Positions 40,824 through 49,171 of a stretch of DNA of 64,000 bases are shown one piece after another. Numbering within the stretch: position 1 is the stretch's first letter; each line of letters opens with the position of its first letter. The position numbers and the translations under genes were made by a program. The stretch comes from Nocardiopsis sp. TSRI0078 (GTDB taxonomy: Bacteria; Actinomycetota; Actinomycetes; Streptosporangiales; Streptosporangiaceae). The notes under the pieces are model-generated. The model saw nothing but the letters and a program-made list of their open reading frames with translations. It was not told where the DNA came from and did no database searches. Location: positions 186,001-250,000 of the forward strand of contig NZ_LWLB01000033.1 in assembly GCF_001905145.1 (NCBI RefSeq), read 5' to 3'.

Positions 40824-42812
40824 GTGTCCCCCCGTCCCCTTGGCCGGCTCACGGCCGCCGGCAGCGGCCTGCTCCTCGCCGCGACCCTGGCCGCGTGCAC
40901 ACCGCATCCCAGTCCCGAGGTGGCGGTCAGGTCCTTCCTGCTCGCCTGGCAGGACGGGAACCACGCGGAGGCCGCCACCTACACCGACGGCGATCCCGAG
41001 CAGGTGGCGGCGGCGCTCACCGACATGCGCGAGCAGCTCGACCTGGCGTCCCTGCGGTTCGACCTGGGACCGATCTCCCGTGAGGGCGAATCCGCCGACG
41101 CCGAGTTCGGGGTGCACGCCGACCTCGGTATCGGCGACCCGACCTGGAACTACACCGGTCGCATGCCCCTGGAGTGGGGCCCCGACGGCTGGCGGATCTC
41201 CTGGTCGACGAGCGTCCTGCACCCCGACCTGAGCGAGGACGAGCGGCTCGCGATCAGCTACGAGAGCCAGGAGCGCGGCCAGATCCTCGACCGTGAGGGC
41301 GAGCCCCTGGTCACCGCCGACAGCGTGACGGCCTTCGGCGTCCTGCCCGGCGAGATGGAGGACAAGGAAGCGGGGGTCACCCAGCTCGCCGAACTCCTGG
41401 ACGAGGACCCCGACCCGCTGCTGAACCGGGTGCGCTCGGCGCCGCCCGAGCAGTTCCAGCCGCTCGTGCTCCTGCGCGGTTCCAGCGTGGACGGGAAGCT
41501 GCTCAGCGAGGCGGGCGGTATCTCCGGCGTGGACACGCGGGAGGTCGAGGTCAACATGACGCCGTCGGTGGCGCCGTTCCTCCTGGGCGAGGTCGCGGGC
41601 ACCGCCGAGCACAGGGTGTCCTCCCGGGTCCCGGGCCCCTACCGGGCGGGTGACACCGTCGGCCTGAGCGGGCTGCAGAACATCTTCCAGCACGAGCTGG
41701 CCGGTTCGGGCACCACGCAGGTCGTCTCCCTGGACCGGGCCGGCGGGATCACCGACGTCCTGGAGGCCTGGGAGGGCGAGCGCAGCGGCGTCATCGGCAC
41801 CACCCTGGACATCGAGGTGCAGCGGGCCGCGGAGAACGCCCTGCAGGCGCTGCCCGGGGACGGGTACCTGGTCGCGGTGGACACCGCCAGCGGTGAGATC
41901 CTGTCCGCCGCCAGCGCCTCCGGCAACACCGCCGACGACAACGCGTTCACCGGCTCCTACGTACCGGGAGGCGCCTTCACCCCGGTCTCCACCCTGGCCG
42001 CCCTGGAGTCGGGCGCGGCCGGGCCGGACGACGTGGTGCCCTGCGGCTACTCGACCGAGATCGGCGGGCGGACCTTCGTCAATCCGAGCTCCGGTTTCCT
42101 GTCCGGTCAGCCGGACCTGGCCCGCAACCTGGCCTTCAGCTGCAACGTCGGGTTCGCCGACCTGTCCGCCGACGTGGGCCGGGACGCCGTCGCCGCGGCC
42201 GCCGAGCACCTGGGGATCGGCGCCGAGTGGCAGCTGCCGGTCCCGGCGTCCTCGGGGACGGTCTCCATCGGCGGCGAGGACGTGGACGTGGCCTCGGCGA
42301 TGATCGGCGAGCACGGCGTGCGCGTGAGCCCGCTGTCGATGGCGCTGGCGACGGCGGCGATCGCGGACGGTACCTGGCACGCGCCGACCCTGGTGCCCGA
42401 GGAGGGGCCGGCCCCGGACAGTGAGACGACCCTGGACGAGACCCGCCTGGAGGTGGTCCGCGAGGGGATGCGCGACGCGGTGGCCAACCGGATGCCCCAG
42501 CTGCTCGCCACCGGGGGAGAGGTGTACGGGCAGGCGGCCCGCACCGAGCAGGACGGTACCGCCCTGCACTGGTTCGTCGGCTACAAGGACGGCGTCGCCT
42601 TCGCCGTGCTGGCCGAGGTGGACCCGGAGATGACCCAGTGGTCGCAGTACGCGGTGGACGCCGCGGGCACCTTCCTGGCCTCGATGGCCAACGGCGTGCC
42701 CGCCGGGGAGAGCGGTCCCACGCCGGAGGAGTCGGCCGCTCCGCCCAACGAGGCCGACCTGACCGGCGGCGAGGGGATCGGGGGAACGGACGCCCAGGGG
42801 ACCGGCTGGTAG
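40824..42812 (+). CDS. PBP-like lipoprotein with degenerate transpeptidase active site
   Basis: This is a 662-residue lipoprotein with signal peptide and lipobox LAAC. An NTF2-like domain (VRSFLLAWQDGNHAEAATYT) is followed by a PBP dimerisation region (ISYESQERGQILDREGEPL) and a transpeptidase-like domain (about 330-640). The fold is class B PBP/MecA-like, but the active site has lost its signature. The SxxK position reads YVPGGAFTPVSTLAALE, with no Ser or Lys where YPPGSTFK is expected. The KTG motif reads QAARTEQDG. Only SCN (FSCNVGFADLS) is kept. It cannot work as a normal transpeptidase and probably binds wall or division partners. GTG 40824 has AAAGGA upstream; ATG 40797 has none. It follows smpB by 23 bases. 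Confidence 0.9.
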   Translation: MSPRPLGRLTAAGSGLLLAATLAACTPHPSPEVAVRSFLLAWQDGNHAEAATYTDGDPEQVAAALTDMREQLDLASLRFDLGPISREGESADAEFGVHADLGIGDPTWNYTGRMPLEWGPDGWRISWSTSVLHPDLSEDERLAISYESQERGQILDREGEPLVTADSVTAFGVLPGEMEDKEAGVTQLAELLDEDPDPLLNRVRSAPPEQFQPLVLLRGSSVDGKLLSEAGGISGVDTREVEVNMTPSVAPFLLGEVAGTAEHRVSSRVPGPYRAGDTVGLSGLQNIFQHELAGSGTTQVVSLDRAGGITDVLEAWEGERSGVIGTTLDIEVQRAAENALQALPGDGYLVAVDTASGEILSAASASGNTADDNAFTGSYVPGGAFTPVSTLAALESGAAGPDDVVPCGYSTEIGGRTFVNPSSGFLSGQPDLARNLAFSCNVGFADLSADVGRDAVAAAAEHLGIGAEWQLPVPASSGTVSIGGEDVDVASAMIGEHGVRVSPLSMALATAAIADGTWHAPTLVPEEGPAPDSETTLDETRLEVVREGMRDAVANRMPQLLATGGEVYGQAARTEQDGTALHWFVGYKDGVAFAVLAEVDPEMTQWSQYAVDAAGTFLASMANGVPAGESGPTPEESAAPPNEADLTGGEGIGGTDAQGTGW

Positions 42813-42869
42813 CGGTCCGACCACCGGTCGAAGGCCCACACGGGCCGTTCCTTCGACCGATCGGGAAAA

Positions 42870-42906
42870 GGGCGGGTCCCCGGGGCAACCCTCCGGGGAC
42901 CCGCCC
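42870..42906 (+). terminator. Terminator after the PBP-like gene
   Basis: A perfect 14-bp stem: GGGCGGGTCCCCGG (42870-42883) pairs with 42893-42906 across a 9-base loop, then GCGTCTTCCCC. It closes the ftsEX-smpB-PBP unit. Confidence 0.85.
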
Positions 42907-43227
42907 GCGTCTTCCCCTATGACTGGGCCGCGACAGGGGGTAGCGGACCAGCGAGAGGCAGGACCTCATCTCGGGGGAGATCCTGTCGTTTCCCAAGGTC
43001 GGCCCGACCCTGCCGACCGCCCCCGCGGGCCGCGTCGACCACCTCTTGAGTCCGCGCCCGCGGGGGTTTCTCCCTGTTCGGGGAGGCGGGAGTGATTCTT
43101 TTCCCCGGCAGGGAATCAGCTTGGCCCCCGTACTGTTCAACAGGTAGAGTGACGAACGCGCAAGCGGTTCGCCGCTAGCATGCCGGCCGCTCCGCCCGCC
43201 AGACGGGGAGGCCGTGACAACTCCACA
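42907..43227 (+). promoter_or_regulatory. Upstream region of the tmRNA gene
   Basis: No gene seen. A promoter with TTGGCC (43121-43126) and TAGAGT (43145-43150), spacing 18, should start a precursor near 43157, about 70 bases before the mature tmRNA. Upstream sequence holds GC-rich imperfect hairpins only. Confidence 0.55.
43121..43150 (+). promoter_or_regulatory. Candidate ssrA promoter
   Basis: TTGGCC (43121-43126) and TAGAGT (43145-43150), 18 bases apart, in an AT-richer stretch directly upstream of the tmRNA. Confidence 0.5.
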
Positions 43228-43596
43228 GGGGGTGATCGGTTTCGACTTCGGTAGTCGTTCCAGGGGAAGCGGGTCGAGGGTTGCGTTTGTGACCTCGTTA
43301 ATCCTGCATTCGCGTAAACACAAGTGCCAATTCCAAGCGCACTGAGTTCGCTCTCGCTGCCTAAGCGATAGCGTCTCTGTCGGCCTGGGCTCGTCATCGG
43401 CCCAGGTACCGGCATCAGCTAGATGACTTACCGCTCAGATCAGGCCACGGGGCCTGAGCGGGACATTCACGTGGCTGGGCCTGTCAGCGATGTGTCCGTG
43501 CAAGCGCTGGGGCCGAGTAGAACGACAGCGCGGACTGCACCCGGAGAAGCCCTGGCTCGGTGCTGAAGGACGCGGGTTCGATTCCCGCCACCTCCA
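43228..43596 (+). ncRNA. ssrA: Transfer-messenger RNA (tmRNA)
   Basis: The RNA rescues stalled ribosomes with SmpB. Its tRNA-like ends pair: GGGGGTG (43228-43234) with CACCTCC (43589-43595), and A43596 as discriminator. GATCGGTTTCGAC follows the 5' end, as in all tmRNAs, and the T-arm GCGGGTTCGATTCCCGC lies at 43572-43588. The resume codon GCC at 43326 opens the tag ANSKRTEFALAA, ending in TAA at 43362-43364; the ALAA end is the ClpXP-type degron. The 3' CCA is not encoded (ACGAG follows), so it must be added. Several pseudoknot-forming GC stretches fill 43370-43550. The mature length would be 369 bases plus CCA. The tag equals the one I remember for Thermobifida fusca. Confidence 0.97.
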
Positions 43597-43601
43597 CGAG
43601 A

Positions 43602-43656
43602 CGCGGGCTGCTGCTCGGCGGGCTTCGTCCGCCTCGCGGCAGCCCGCGCTTCTTTT
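43602..43656 (+). terminator. Intrinsic terminator of ssrA
   Basis: CGCGGGCTGC (43602-43611) pairs with GCAGCCCGCG (43639-43648), enclosing a smaller GGCGG/CCGCC hairpin, and is followed by CTTCTTTTT, one of the few real U-tracts in the window. Confidence 0.92.
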
Positions 43657-43919
43657 TGGGGGGACGACCCCCCAGGCCCCCCGGTGTGCCGCTCGGCCTT
43701 CGTGCTTCGCGGCGCGGTCGCGGCCGGGGTTCGCCGTGGCCCCGGTCCTCGCGGTCCCTCTCTGTACGCCCCTGACCTGCTCACCCGTGAGCGGCCGGGG
43801 GCTTTTCCATGTCCGGAGGGCGGCGTGCGCATGGGATCTGCATGGCCACCTAGGTTGTATACCTAACTAGATAGCTCTATGGTCTAGGTAGTACAGGCGA
43901 CCATCCGGAGGTGGCGGAG
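43657..43919. promoter_or_regulatory. Region between the ssrA terminator and the CPBP operon
   Basis: The first 190 bases are GC-rich with no gene recognised. From 43849 the sequence becomes AT-rich and holds the repeat-rich operator listed separately. Confidence 0.5.
43849..43894 (+). promoter_or_regulatory. ACCTA/TAGGT repeat cluster, probable PadR operator and promoter
   Basis: The AT-rich patch contains CCTAGGT (43849-43855), ACCTA (43861-43865) and CTAGGTA (43884-43890). TAGGT-TGTAT-ACCTA forms one inverted repeat, and TACCTA...TAGGTA forms a wider one with a 19-base interior. TATACCT or TATGGT could serve as -10. It stands 25 bases before the protease gene of an operon encoding a PadR regulator. 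Confidence 0.55.
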
Positions 43920-44681
43920 ATGGCGTTCCCCGACAGCATGGAGTTCTCAGCGCTCGGCCTGGGGCTGGCCGCGGTGGTCGTGCTCTACCTTCTGGCCGTC
44001 GAACCCTGGTGGGGCAGGCGCGCCTACGCCCGGTTGGAGCGGGTGCGCGACACCGATCCCGGTGCGCTGGTGCGGATGTTCGGCACGAGCGCCGCCGTCT
44101 GGTGGGGGCTCACCGCGGTCACCGTGCTGATCGTGGCCGTCTCGCCCGGCCTGCGGTTCGCGGACGCGGGGTTCGCGGTCCCCGAGGAGGGGATGGGCGA
44201 GGCCCTCGGGACGATGGCCGGCATGCTCGTCGGCCTGGTGGTGGTCCTCGTGCTGCTGCGGGTGACCGGACTGGACCGCGGGCTCACCGCCGGGCAGCGG
44301 GCGGTCTCCGCGCTGCTGCCGCGCGACCGGCGCGAGCGCTGGGCCGCCGCCGGGGGCTCGGTCACCGCGGGCGTGTGCGAGGAGGTCGTCTTCCGCGGCC
44401 TGCTCATCGCCCTCGGGGTCTCCCTGGGGCTCGACGTCGCCGTCGCCGCCGGGATCAGCGTGGCCGTCTTCGCCGTCGCCCACGTCTACCAGGGCCTGCT
44501 CGGGGTCCTCTTCGTCACCCTGATGGGCTTCGCCCTCACCAGCCTGTACCTGAGCACCGGGAGCCTGCTGCTCCCGGTCTTCCTGCACATCCTGGTGGAC
44601 CTGCGCGCCCTGCTGTTCGCCCCCGGGCGGGAGGGGGCGCGCCCCGGGTCCGGGAGAATCGGTGCCGACAGCGCCCGATGA
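43920..44681 (+). CDS. CPBP family intramembrane metalloprotease
   Basis: This 253-residue multi-pass membrane protein has the CPBP/Abi signature. EEVVFRGLLIAL near residue 154 carries the Glu-Glu and Arg, FAVAHVYQGLLG near 183 the His, and HILVDLRALL near 222 the second His and Asp, so all catalytic residues are present. Members are glutamate-type intramembrane proteases involved in prenyl-protein processing, bacteriocin immunity or signal control. The target is unknown. ATG 43920 follows GGAGG at good distance. The GTG nine bases upstream touches the ribosome site. It is the first gene of a coupled operon with a PadR regulator and a membrane protein. Confidence 0.9.
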   Translation: MAFPDSMEFSALGLGLAAVVVLYLLAVEPWWGRRAYARLERVRDTDPGALVRMFGTSAAVWWGLTAVTVLIVAVSPGLRFADAGFAVPEEGMGEALGTMAGMLVGLVVVLVLLRVTGLDRGLTAGQRAVSALLPRDRRERWAAAGGSVTAGVCEEVVFRGLLIALGVSLGLDVAVAAGISVAVFAVAHVYQGLLGVLFVTLMGFALTSLYLSTGSLLLPVFLHILVDLRALLFAPGREGARPGSGRIGADSAR

Positions 44682-44695
44682 AGGGGGAGACACGT

Positions 44696-45028
44696 ATGGA
44701 CCGCCGTGCGAGCTGGCTCAAGGGGGTGCTCGACCTCCTGGTCCTGGCCAGTCTGACCGGGGGCGAGAGCTACGGGTACGCGATCGCCAGGCGGTTGGAC
44801 GAGTCCGGCTTCGGCCGGATCCGCGGCGGAACGCTCTACCCCGTGCTCAACCGGCTGGAGGAGGCGGGGCTGGTGACCGCCGAGTACCGCGCCGCCGACA
44901 AGGGCCCCGGCCGACGCTACTACGTACTGACCGACGAGGGACGCGCGGTGCTGGGGGAGCAGGGCGCGGCCTGGATGGAGTTCGACGCATCGGTGCGCTC
45001 GGTGCTCGCGGACGGAGGGATCCGATGA
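44696..45028 (+). CDS. PadR family transcriptional regulator
   Basis: This 110-residue regulator has the PadR winged helix: LKGVLDLLVLASLTGGESYG, YAIARRLDESG, GGTLYPVLNRLEEAGLVTAE and GRRYYVLTDEGRAVL. The short C-terminal helix mediates dimerisation. PadR proteins usually repress their own operon and respond to small molecules or envelope stress. It begins 14 bases after the protease gene with AAGGGGGAG before the ATG, and its stop overlaps the next start as ATGA. The ACCTA/TAGGT repeat in front of the operon is a likely target. Confidence 0.92.
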   Translation: MDRRASWLKGVLDLLVLASLTGGESYGYAIARRLDESGFGRIRGGTLYPVLNRLEEAGLVTAEYRAADKGPGRRYYVLTDEGRAVLGEQGAAWMEFDASVRSVLADGGIR

Positions 45029-45780
45029 ACGACTACTTCACCGCGCTCGCCGCCCGGCTGCGCGAACGCGGCGTGGACGGCGGGCGCTCCCGCGCCCTGC
45101 TGGAGGAGCTGGCCGAGCACACGGCCGCGAGCGGCTCCGATCCGGTCGAGGAGTTCGGCCCGGTGGAGGAGTTCGCCGCCGCGCTGACCCCCTCCGCCGA
45201 GGAGGAGTCCGCCGACGGGGGAGAGGACGTCCTGGTCTGGTCCGCCGACGCCTTCGAGGGCCCCGCCCGCCTCAACGAGATGGGTGGACAGGGCTGGGAG
45301 GTGGAGCGGGTGGACCGGCTCGGCCGCTTCGTCAGCCGCCGCGCCTCCGAGCGTCCGCAGACATGGGAGTACCGCCAGGAGTTCAGCCACGGCCGGGGCG
45401 ACCGCGAGCGCCTCGCCGAGCGCCTGGCCCCCGAGGGATGGGAGCCGTGCGGCCACTGGTCCGTCCTGGCCTACTTCAAGCGGCCCGGCTCCGTCACCTC
45501 CGGCCCCGCCGCCGAACTCGACTCCCCGCCCGTGCCCGGACGCCGCCGGTACTTCCTGGGCGCCAGGGGTGCGCTGGCCATCGGCGCCAGCCTGCTGGTG
45601 GCGGTGGGCGCGTTGGGCTGGTCGCTCCTGCGCCTGGCGGAGGCCCCCGCGAAGACGGGGAGCGCCGCCGACTGGGCCGGGTACGTCACCGGTGCCGTGA
45701 CGGGCGCACTCGTCGTGCTGGGCCTGGCCTGGGGCGCGGCACGGCTGGCGGCGGTCCGACGCGACCGGGCGCGGGACTGA
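45025..45780 (+). CDS. Membrane protein with DUF2812-like domain, PadR partner
   Basis: This 251-residue protein has three parts. The N-terminal helical segment (MNDYFTALAARLRERGV to about 60, including LLEELAEHTAASG) resembles the domains that precede permeases in PadR operons. The middle domain (ARLNEMGGQGWEVERVDRLG, EYRQEFSHGRGD, PEGWEPCGHWSVLAYFKR) resembles DUF2812. Two C-terminal membrane helices lie near 185-207 and 222-243. Such proteins are often encoded with PadR regulators and may sense membrane stress or partner the regulator. The family call for the middle domain is a judgement by eye. It is translationally coupled to padR. Confidence 0.72.
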   Translation: MNDYFTALAARLRERGVDGGRSRALLEELAEHTAASGSDPVEEFGPVEEFAAALTPSAEEESADGGEDVLVWSADAFEGPARLNEMGGQGWEVERVDRLGRFVSRRASERPQTWEYRQEFSHGRGDRERLAERLAPEGWEPCGHWSVLAYFKRPGSVTSGPAAELDSPPVPGRRRYFLGARGALAIGASLLVAVGALGWSLLRLAEAPAKTGSAADWAGYVTGAVTGALVVLGLAWGAARLAAVRRDRARD

Positions 45781-45914
45781 GCCCCGGGCCCTCCCCGCGG
45801 TTACGATGGGCGGGCCGACGGCCCCTGTCGCGGGCGCCTTCGAGGAACTAGCCTCGGGTCCTCACCGGCCCCGTGCCGCGAGGGCGCGGGCCCCCTGGAC
45901 GGAGAGCCCTTCCG

Positions 45915-46700
45915 ATGCCGAAGAAGACAGCAGCTTCTCTCAACGCCGACCGATCGTCCCTGGTCCACAAGGTGCGCTACGCCCTGCGCAACCCCGGACG
46001 GGTGGCGCCGTACCTACGCCGCTCCGCACGGGACCTGAGACTGCGCCTGACCCACCGCGACCACGTGGACTACTACCGGGCGGTGATGGCCGCCGACGCG
46101 GCCCGCGACCCCAAGGCCGCGGTGGGCAGCCGGAGCGAGGAGCGCTGGCTGGCGCTGGGCCGGATGCAGTTCGACTACCTCGTCGAGCACGGGCTCAGCC
46201 CCGGGCACCGGATGCTGGACATCGGCTGCGGGAACCTGCGCGCGGGGTGGCGGCTGATCGACTACCTGGACCCGGGCGGCTACTACGGGATCGACATCTC
46301 CCCGGACATCCTCATCGCGGCCAAGGACGTGCTGGCCGAGCGCGGGCTGCAGGACAAGCTGCCGCACCTGACCCTCACGCGCGACCTGACCTTCTCCTTC
46401 CTGCCGGAGGGGTACTTCGACGTGGTGCACGCGCACAGCGTCTTCTCGCACTCGCCCGTCGAGGTGATCGACGAGTGCCTGGCCCACGTCGGTCGGATCC
46501 TGGCGCCGGACGGGTTCTTCGACTTCACCTACGACCGGACCGAGGGAGCCGAGCACCACGTGCTGCGGGAGGACTTCTACTACCGGACCGAGACGCTGGT
46601 GGGGCTCGCGGAGCGGCACGGGCTCTCGGCCCGGTTCATGCAGGACTGGGAGGAGCGGCCGCACGGCCAGTCCAAGATCCGCGTCACCGCGCGCGGCTGA
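45915..46700 (+). CDS. Class I SAM-dependent methyltransferase
   Basis: This 261-residue protein has a Rossmann methyltransferase fold. Motif I is MLDIGCGNLRAG (about 98-109), the acidic loop is GYYGIDISPDILIAAKDVL, motif IV-like is YFDVVHAHSVFSHSP, and HVGRILAPDGFFDFTYD follows. The Arg-rich N-terminal 50 residues (RYALRNPGRVAPYLRRSARD) precede the fold. The substrate is unknown; similar proteins act on small molecules or lipids. ATG 45915 with GGAGAG upstream is chosen over an in-frame start 42 bases earlier. No close operon partner: the next gene is convergent. Confidence 0.85.
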   Translation: MPKKTAASLNADRSSLVHKVRYALRNPGRVAPYLRRSARDLRLRLTHRDHVDYYRAVMAADAARDPKAAVGSRSEERWLALGRMQFDYLVEHGLSPGHRMLDIGCGNLRAGWRLIDYLDPGGYYGIDISPDILIAAKDVLAERGLQDKLPHLTLTRDLTFSFLPEGYFDVVHAHSVFSHSPVEVIDECLAHVGRILAPDGFFDFTYDRTEGAEHHVLREDFYYRTETLVGLAERHGLSARFMQDWEERPHGQSKIRVTARG

Positions 46701-46710
46701 CCCCGGCGGC

Positions 46711-47511
46711 TCACCCGCCGCCGCACGGCCCGTCGGGCGGGGAGAAGGGGGCGAGCACGGACGCCAGCCGCTCCCGCGCGGCCGTCATCGACGGCCCGTA
46801 CCAGGTCAGGTCCCTGCCCTCGATGAGCACCACGGGCAGCCCGGGGAAGGCGTCCGGGCCGTCGTCGGCGGTGAAGCGGTAGGGCTCGTCCGGCAGCACC
46901 ACGACGTCGGGTCCGGCCGCGGCGGCCTCCTCGGGCGCGAGGCGCGGATAGCGTCCCCCGGCGAGCACGTTCACCGCGCCCAGCCGGGACAGCACGTCGT
47001 CGGCGTAGGTGTCGCCGCCGACCCACATCCACGGGTCCCGCCAGACCGGCACGGCCACCCGGGGGCCGGAGGGCGCCGGTGCCGACCACGCGGCCTCGGC
47101 CCGCGCCAGCCAGTCCGGGGACGCGAGGGCGCATGCCGCGAACAGGCGGTGCAGGGAGGCGAACGCGCCCGGGACGGTGCGGATGTCGGTCACCCACACC
47201 GGGATCCCGGCCCTCCTCAGTTCCCGCACGTGCGGTTCCCGGTTCTCCTCCCGGTTGGCCACCACCAGGTCCGGCGCCATGTCCGCGATCCGCCGCACGT
47301 GCGGGTTCTTGGTGCCGCGCAGCCGCTCCACCTCCAGGCCGGCCGGACGCGTGCACCACACGGTCGCGCCGACCAGCACGTCCGGGGCGGTGTGGGCGAT
47401 CGCCTCGGTCAGCGAGGGCACCAGGGACACGACCCGCCGTACCGGGTCCGGCAGGACGACGGGGTGTCCTAGGTCGTCGACGGGGACCCCTCGGGCACGG
47501 GAGCTGCTCAT
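46711..47511 (-). CDS. Helical-backbone metal receptor (BtuF/PBP-like), no signal peptide
   Basis: This 266-residue protein has the fold of BtuF-type binding proteins: VVSLVPSLTEAIAHTAPDVL, TKNPHVRRIADMAPDLVVAN, RRAGIPVWVTDIRTV, WMWVGGDTYADDVLSRLGAV and GPDVVVLPDEPYRF. This class binds cobalamin, haem or metal chelates. Unlike transport receptors it has no signal peptide or lipobox at MSSSRARGVPVDD, and no ABC permease is nearby. It is therefore probably a cytoplasmic binding protein or corrinoid/metal chaperone of the kind widespread in actinomycetes. It is convergent with the methyltransferase, with stops only ten bases apart. Confidence 0.82.
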   Translation of the reverse strand: MSSSRARGVPVDDLGHPVVLPDPVRRVVSLVPSLTEAIAHTAPDVLVGATVWCTRPAGLEVERLRGTKNPHVRRIADMAPDLVVANREENREPHVRELRRAGIPVWVTDIRTVPGAFASLHRLFAACALASPDWLARAEAAWSAPAPSGPRVAVPVWRDPWMWVGGDTYADDVLSRLGAVNVLAGGRYPRLAPEEAAAAGPDVVVLPDEPYRFTADDGPDAFPGLPVVLIEGRDLTWYGPSMTAARERLASVLAPFSPPDGPCGGG

Positions 47512-47590
47512 GTGGTCGAGTATGGCGCGGCGGCGCGGAGGAGTCGCCCCCGGGTCCGGAGCGTCCGCTCCCGTGGCGGGCGGCGCGGGC

Positions 47591-48559
<969 letters not shown>

Positions 48560-48708
48560 GGGCTCGCCTTCCGTGGAGGGTGGTGCGGAACGGCACCGAC
48601 TCTAGGGCGACCCGGTTCCGGGACCGCTGCCGGGGCCGTCGGCCAGAAAGGCAATCTACGTCGTAAAGCTCCGCGGGGGTCCGATCCCTCCCCCGCCGGG
48701 GCTCCGGA

Positions 48709-48752
48709 CGCGGGACGGGGGCGGAGCCGGTCGGCTCCGCCCCCGTCCCGCG
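48709..48752 (-). terminator. Terminator of the gene ending at 48759
   Basis: A perfect 20-bp stem (48709-48728 with 48733-48752, loop GGTC) begins six bases after the stop of the minus-strand hypothetical gene. Confidence 0.85.
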
Positions 48753-48758
48753 CGGATG

Positions 48759-49067
48759 TCACTCCTCGGTGGCTCCCACGAGCCACGCGACCTTGTGGGC
48801 TGTGACGCCGAGGCTTCCACTGCCGCCCAGGTGGACCCCGAACGAGGCGATGAACGCGTAGTCGTGTTCCCGGCGTTCGCAGAGCACGTCCTCGACCGCG
48901 CAGGCGGACGACGGATTGCGCACCCGCAGGCAGGGTGACTGGCCGTCGACCATGTCCGCCCGCAGGTCGTAGCGGGACAGTTCGGCGGCGAGCTTGTCGA
49001 GGTGCTGGTGCTCCTCGGAGTCCGTGCGGGCCGACTGTCCGTCCTTCGCCTGTCTCGACTGGGTCAT
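48759..49067 (-). CDS. Hypothetical small actinobacterial protein
   Basis: This 102-residue soluble protein has no function I recognise. It has a polar N-terminus, then LDKLAAELSRYDLRADMVDG, CLRVRNPSSACAVEDVLCE, DYAFIASFGVHLG and a short C-terminus. The pattern of leading helix, LRVxNP and a WxF-like strand recurs in many short actinobacterial proteins of unknown role, usually near regulators. Three cysteines are present. It has its own promoter region with a GTTAC/GTAAC inverted repeat and is ended by a 20-bp hairpin, so it is an independently controlled small gene. Confidence 0.75.
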   Translation of the reverse strand: MTQSRQAKDGQSARTDSEEHQHLDKLAAELSRYDLRADMVDGQSPCLRVRNPSSACAVEDVLCERREHDYAFIASFGVHLGGSGSLGVTAHKVAWLVGATEE

Positions 49068-49138
49068 GGCGCAGATCCTTTCGTGTCGAGCGTGGTGGCT
49101 CTGCTCGATGCCCCGCCGCCATTGTTGCTCAGTGTTAT

Positions 49139-49154
49139 GTTACTAGTCCGTAAC
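49139..49154. promoter_or_regulatory. GTTAC-N6-GTAAC inverted repeat upstream of the small hypothetical gene
   Basis: GTTAC (49139-49143) and GTAAC (49150-49154) flank TAGTCC about 75 bases before the ATG at 49067, in an AT-richer patch between that gene and the nagA stop. Possible operator. Confidence 0.4.
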
Positions 49155-49171
49155 GAGGCGACGACACGCCG

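Noticed and set aside
43572-43588. T-loop sequence suggesting a tRNA gene
   Set aside because: It is the T-arm of the tmRNA; no D-arm or anticodon arm lies at tRNA distance.
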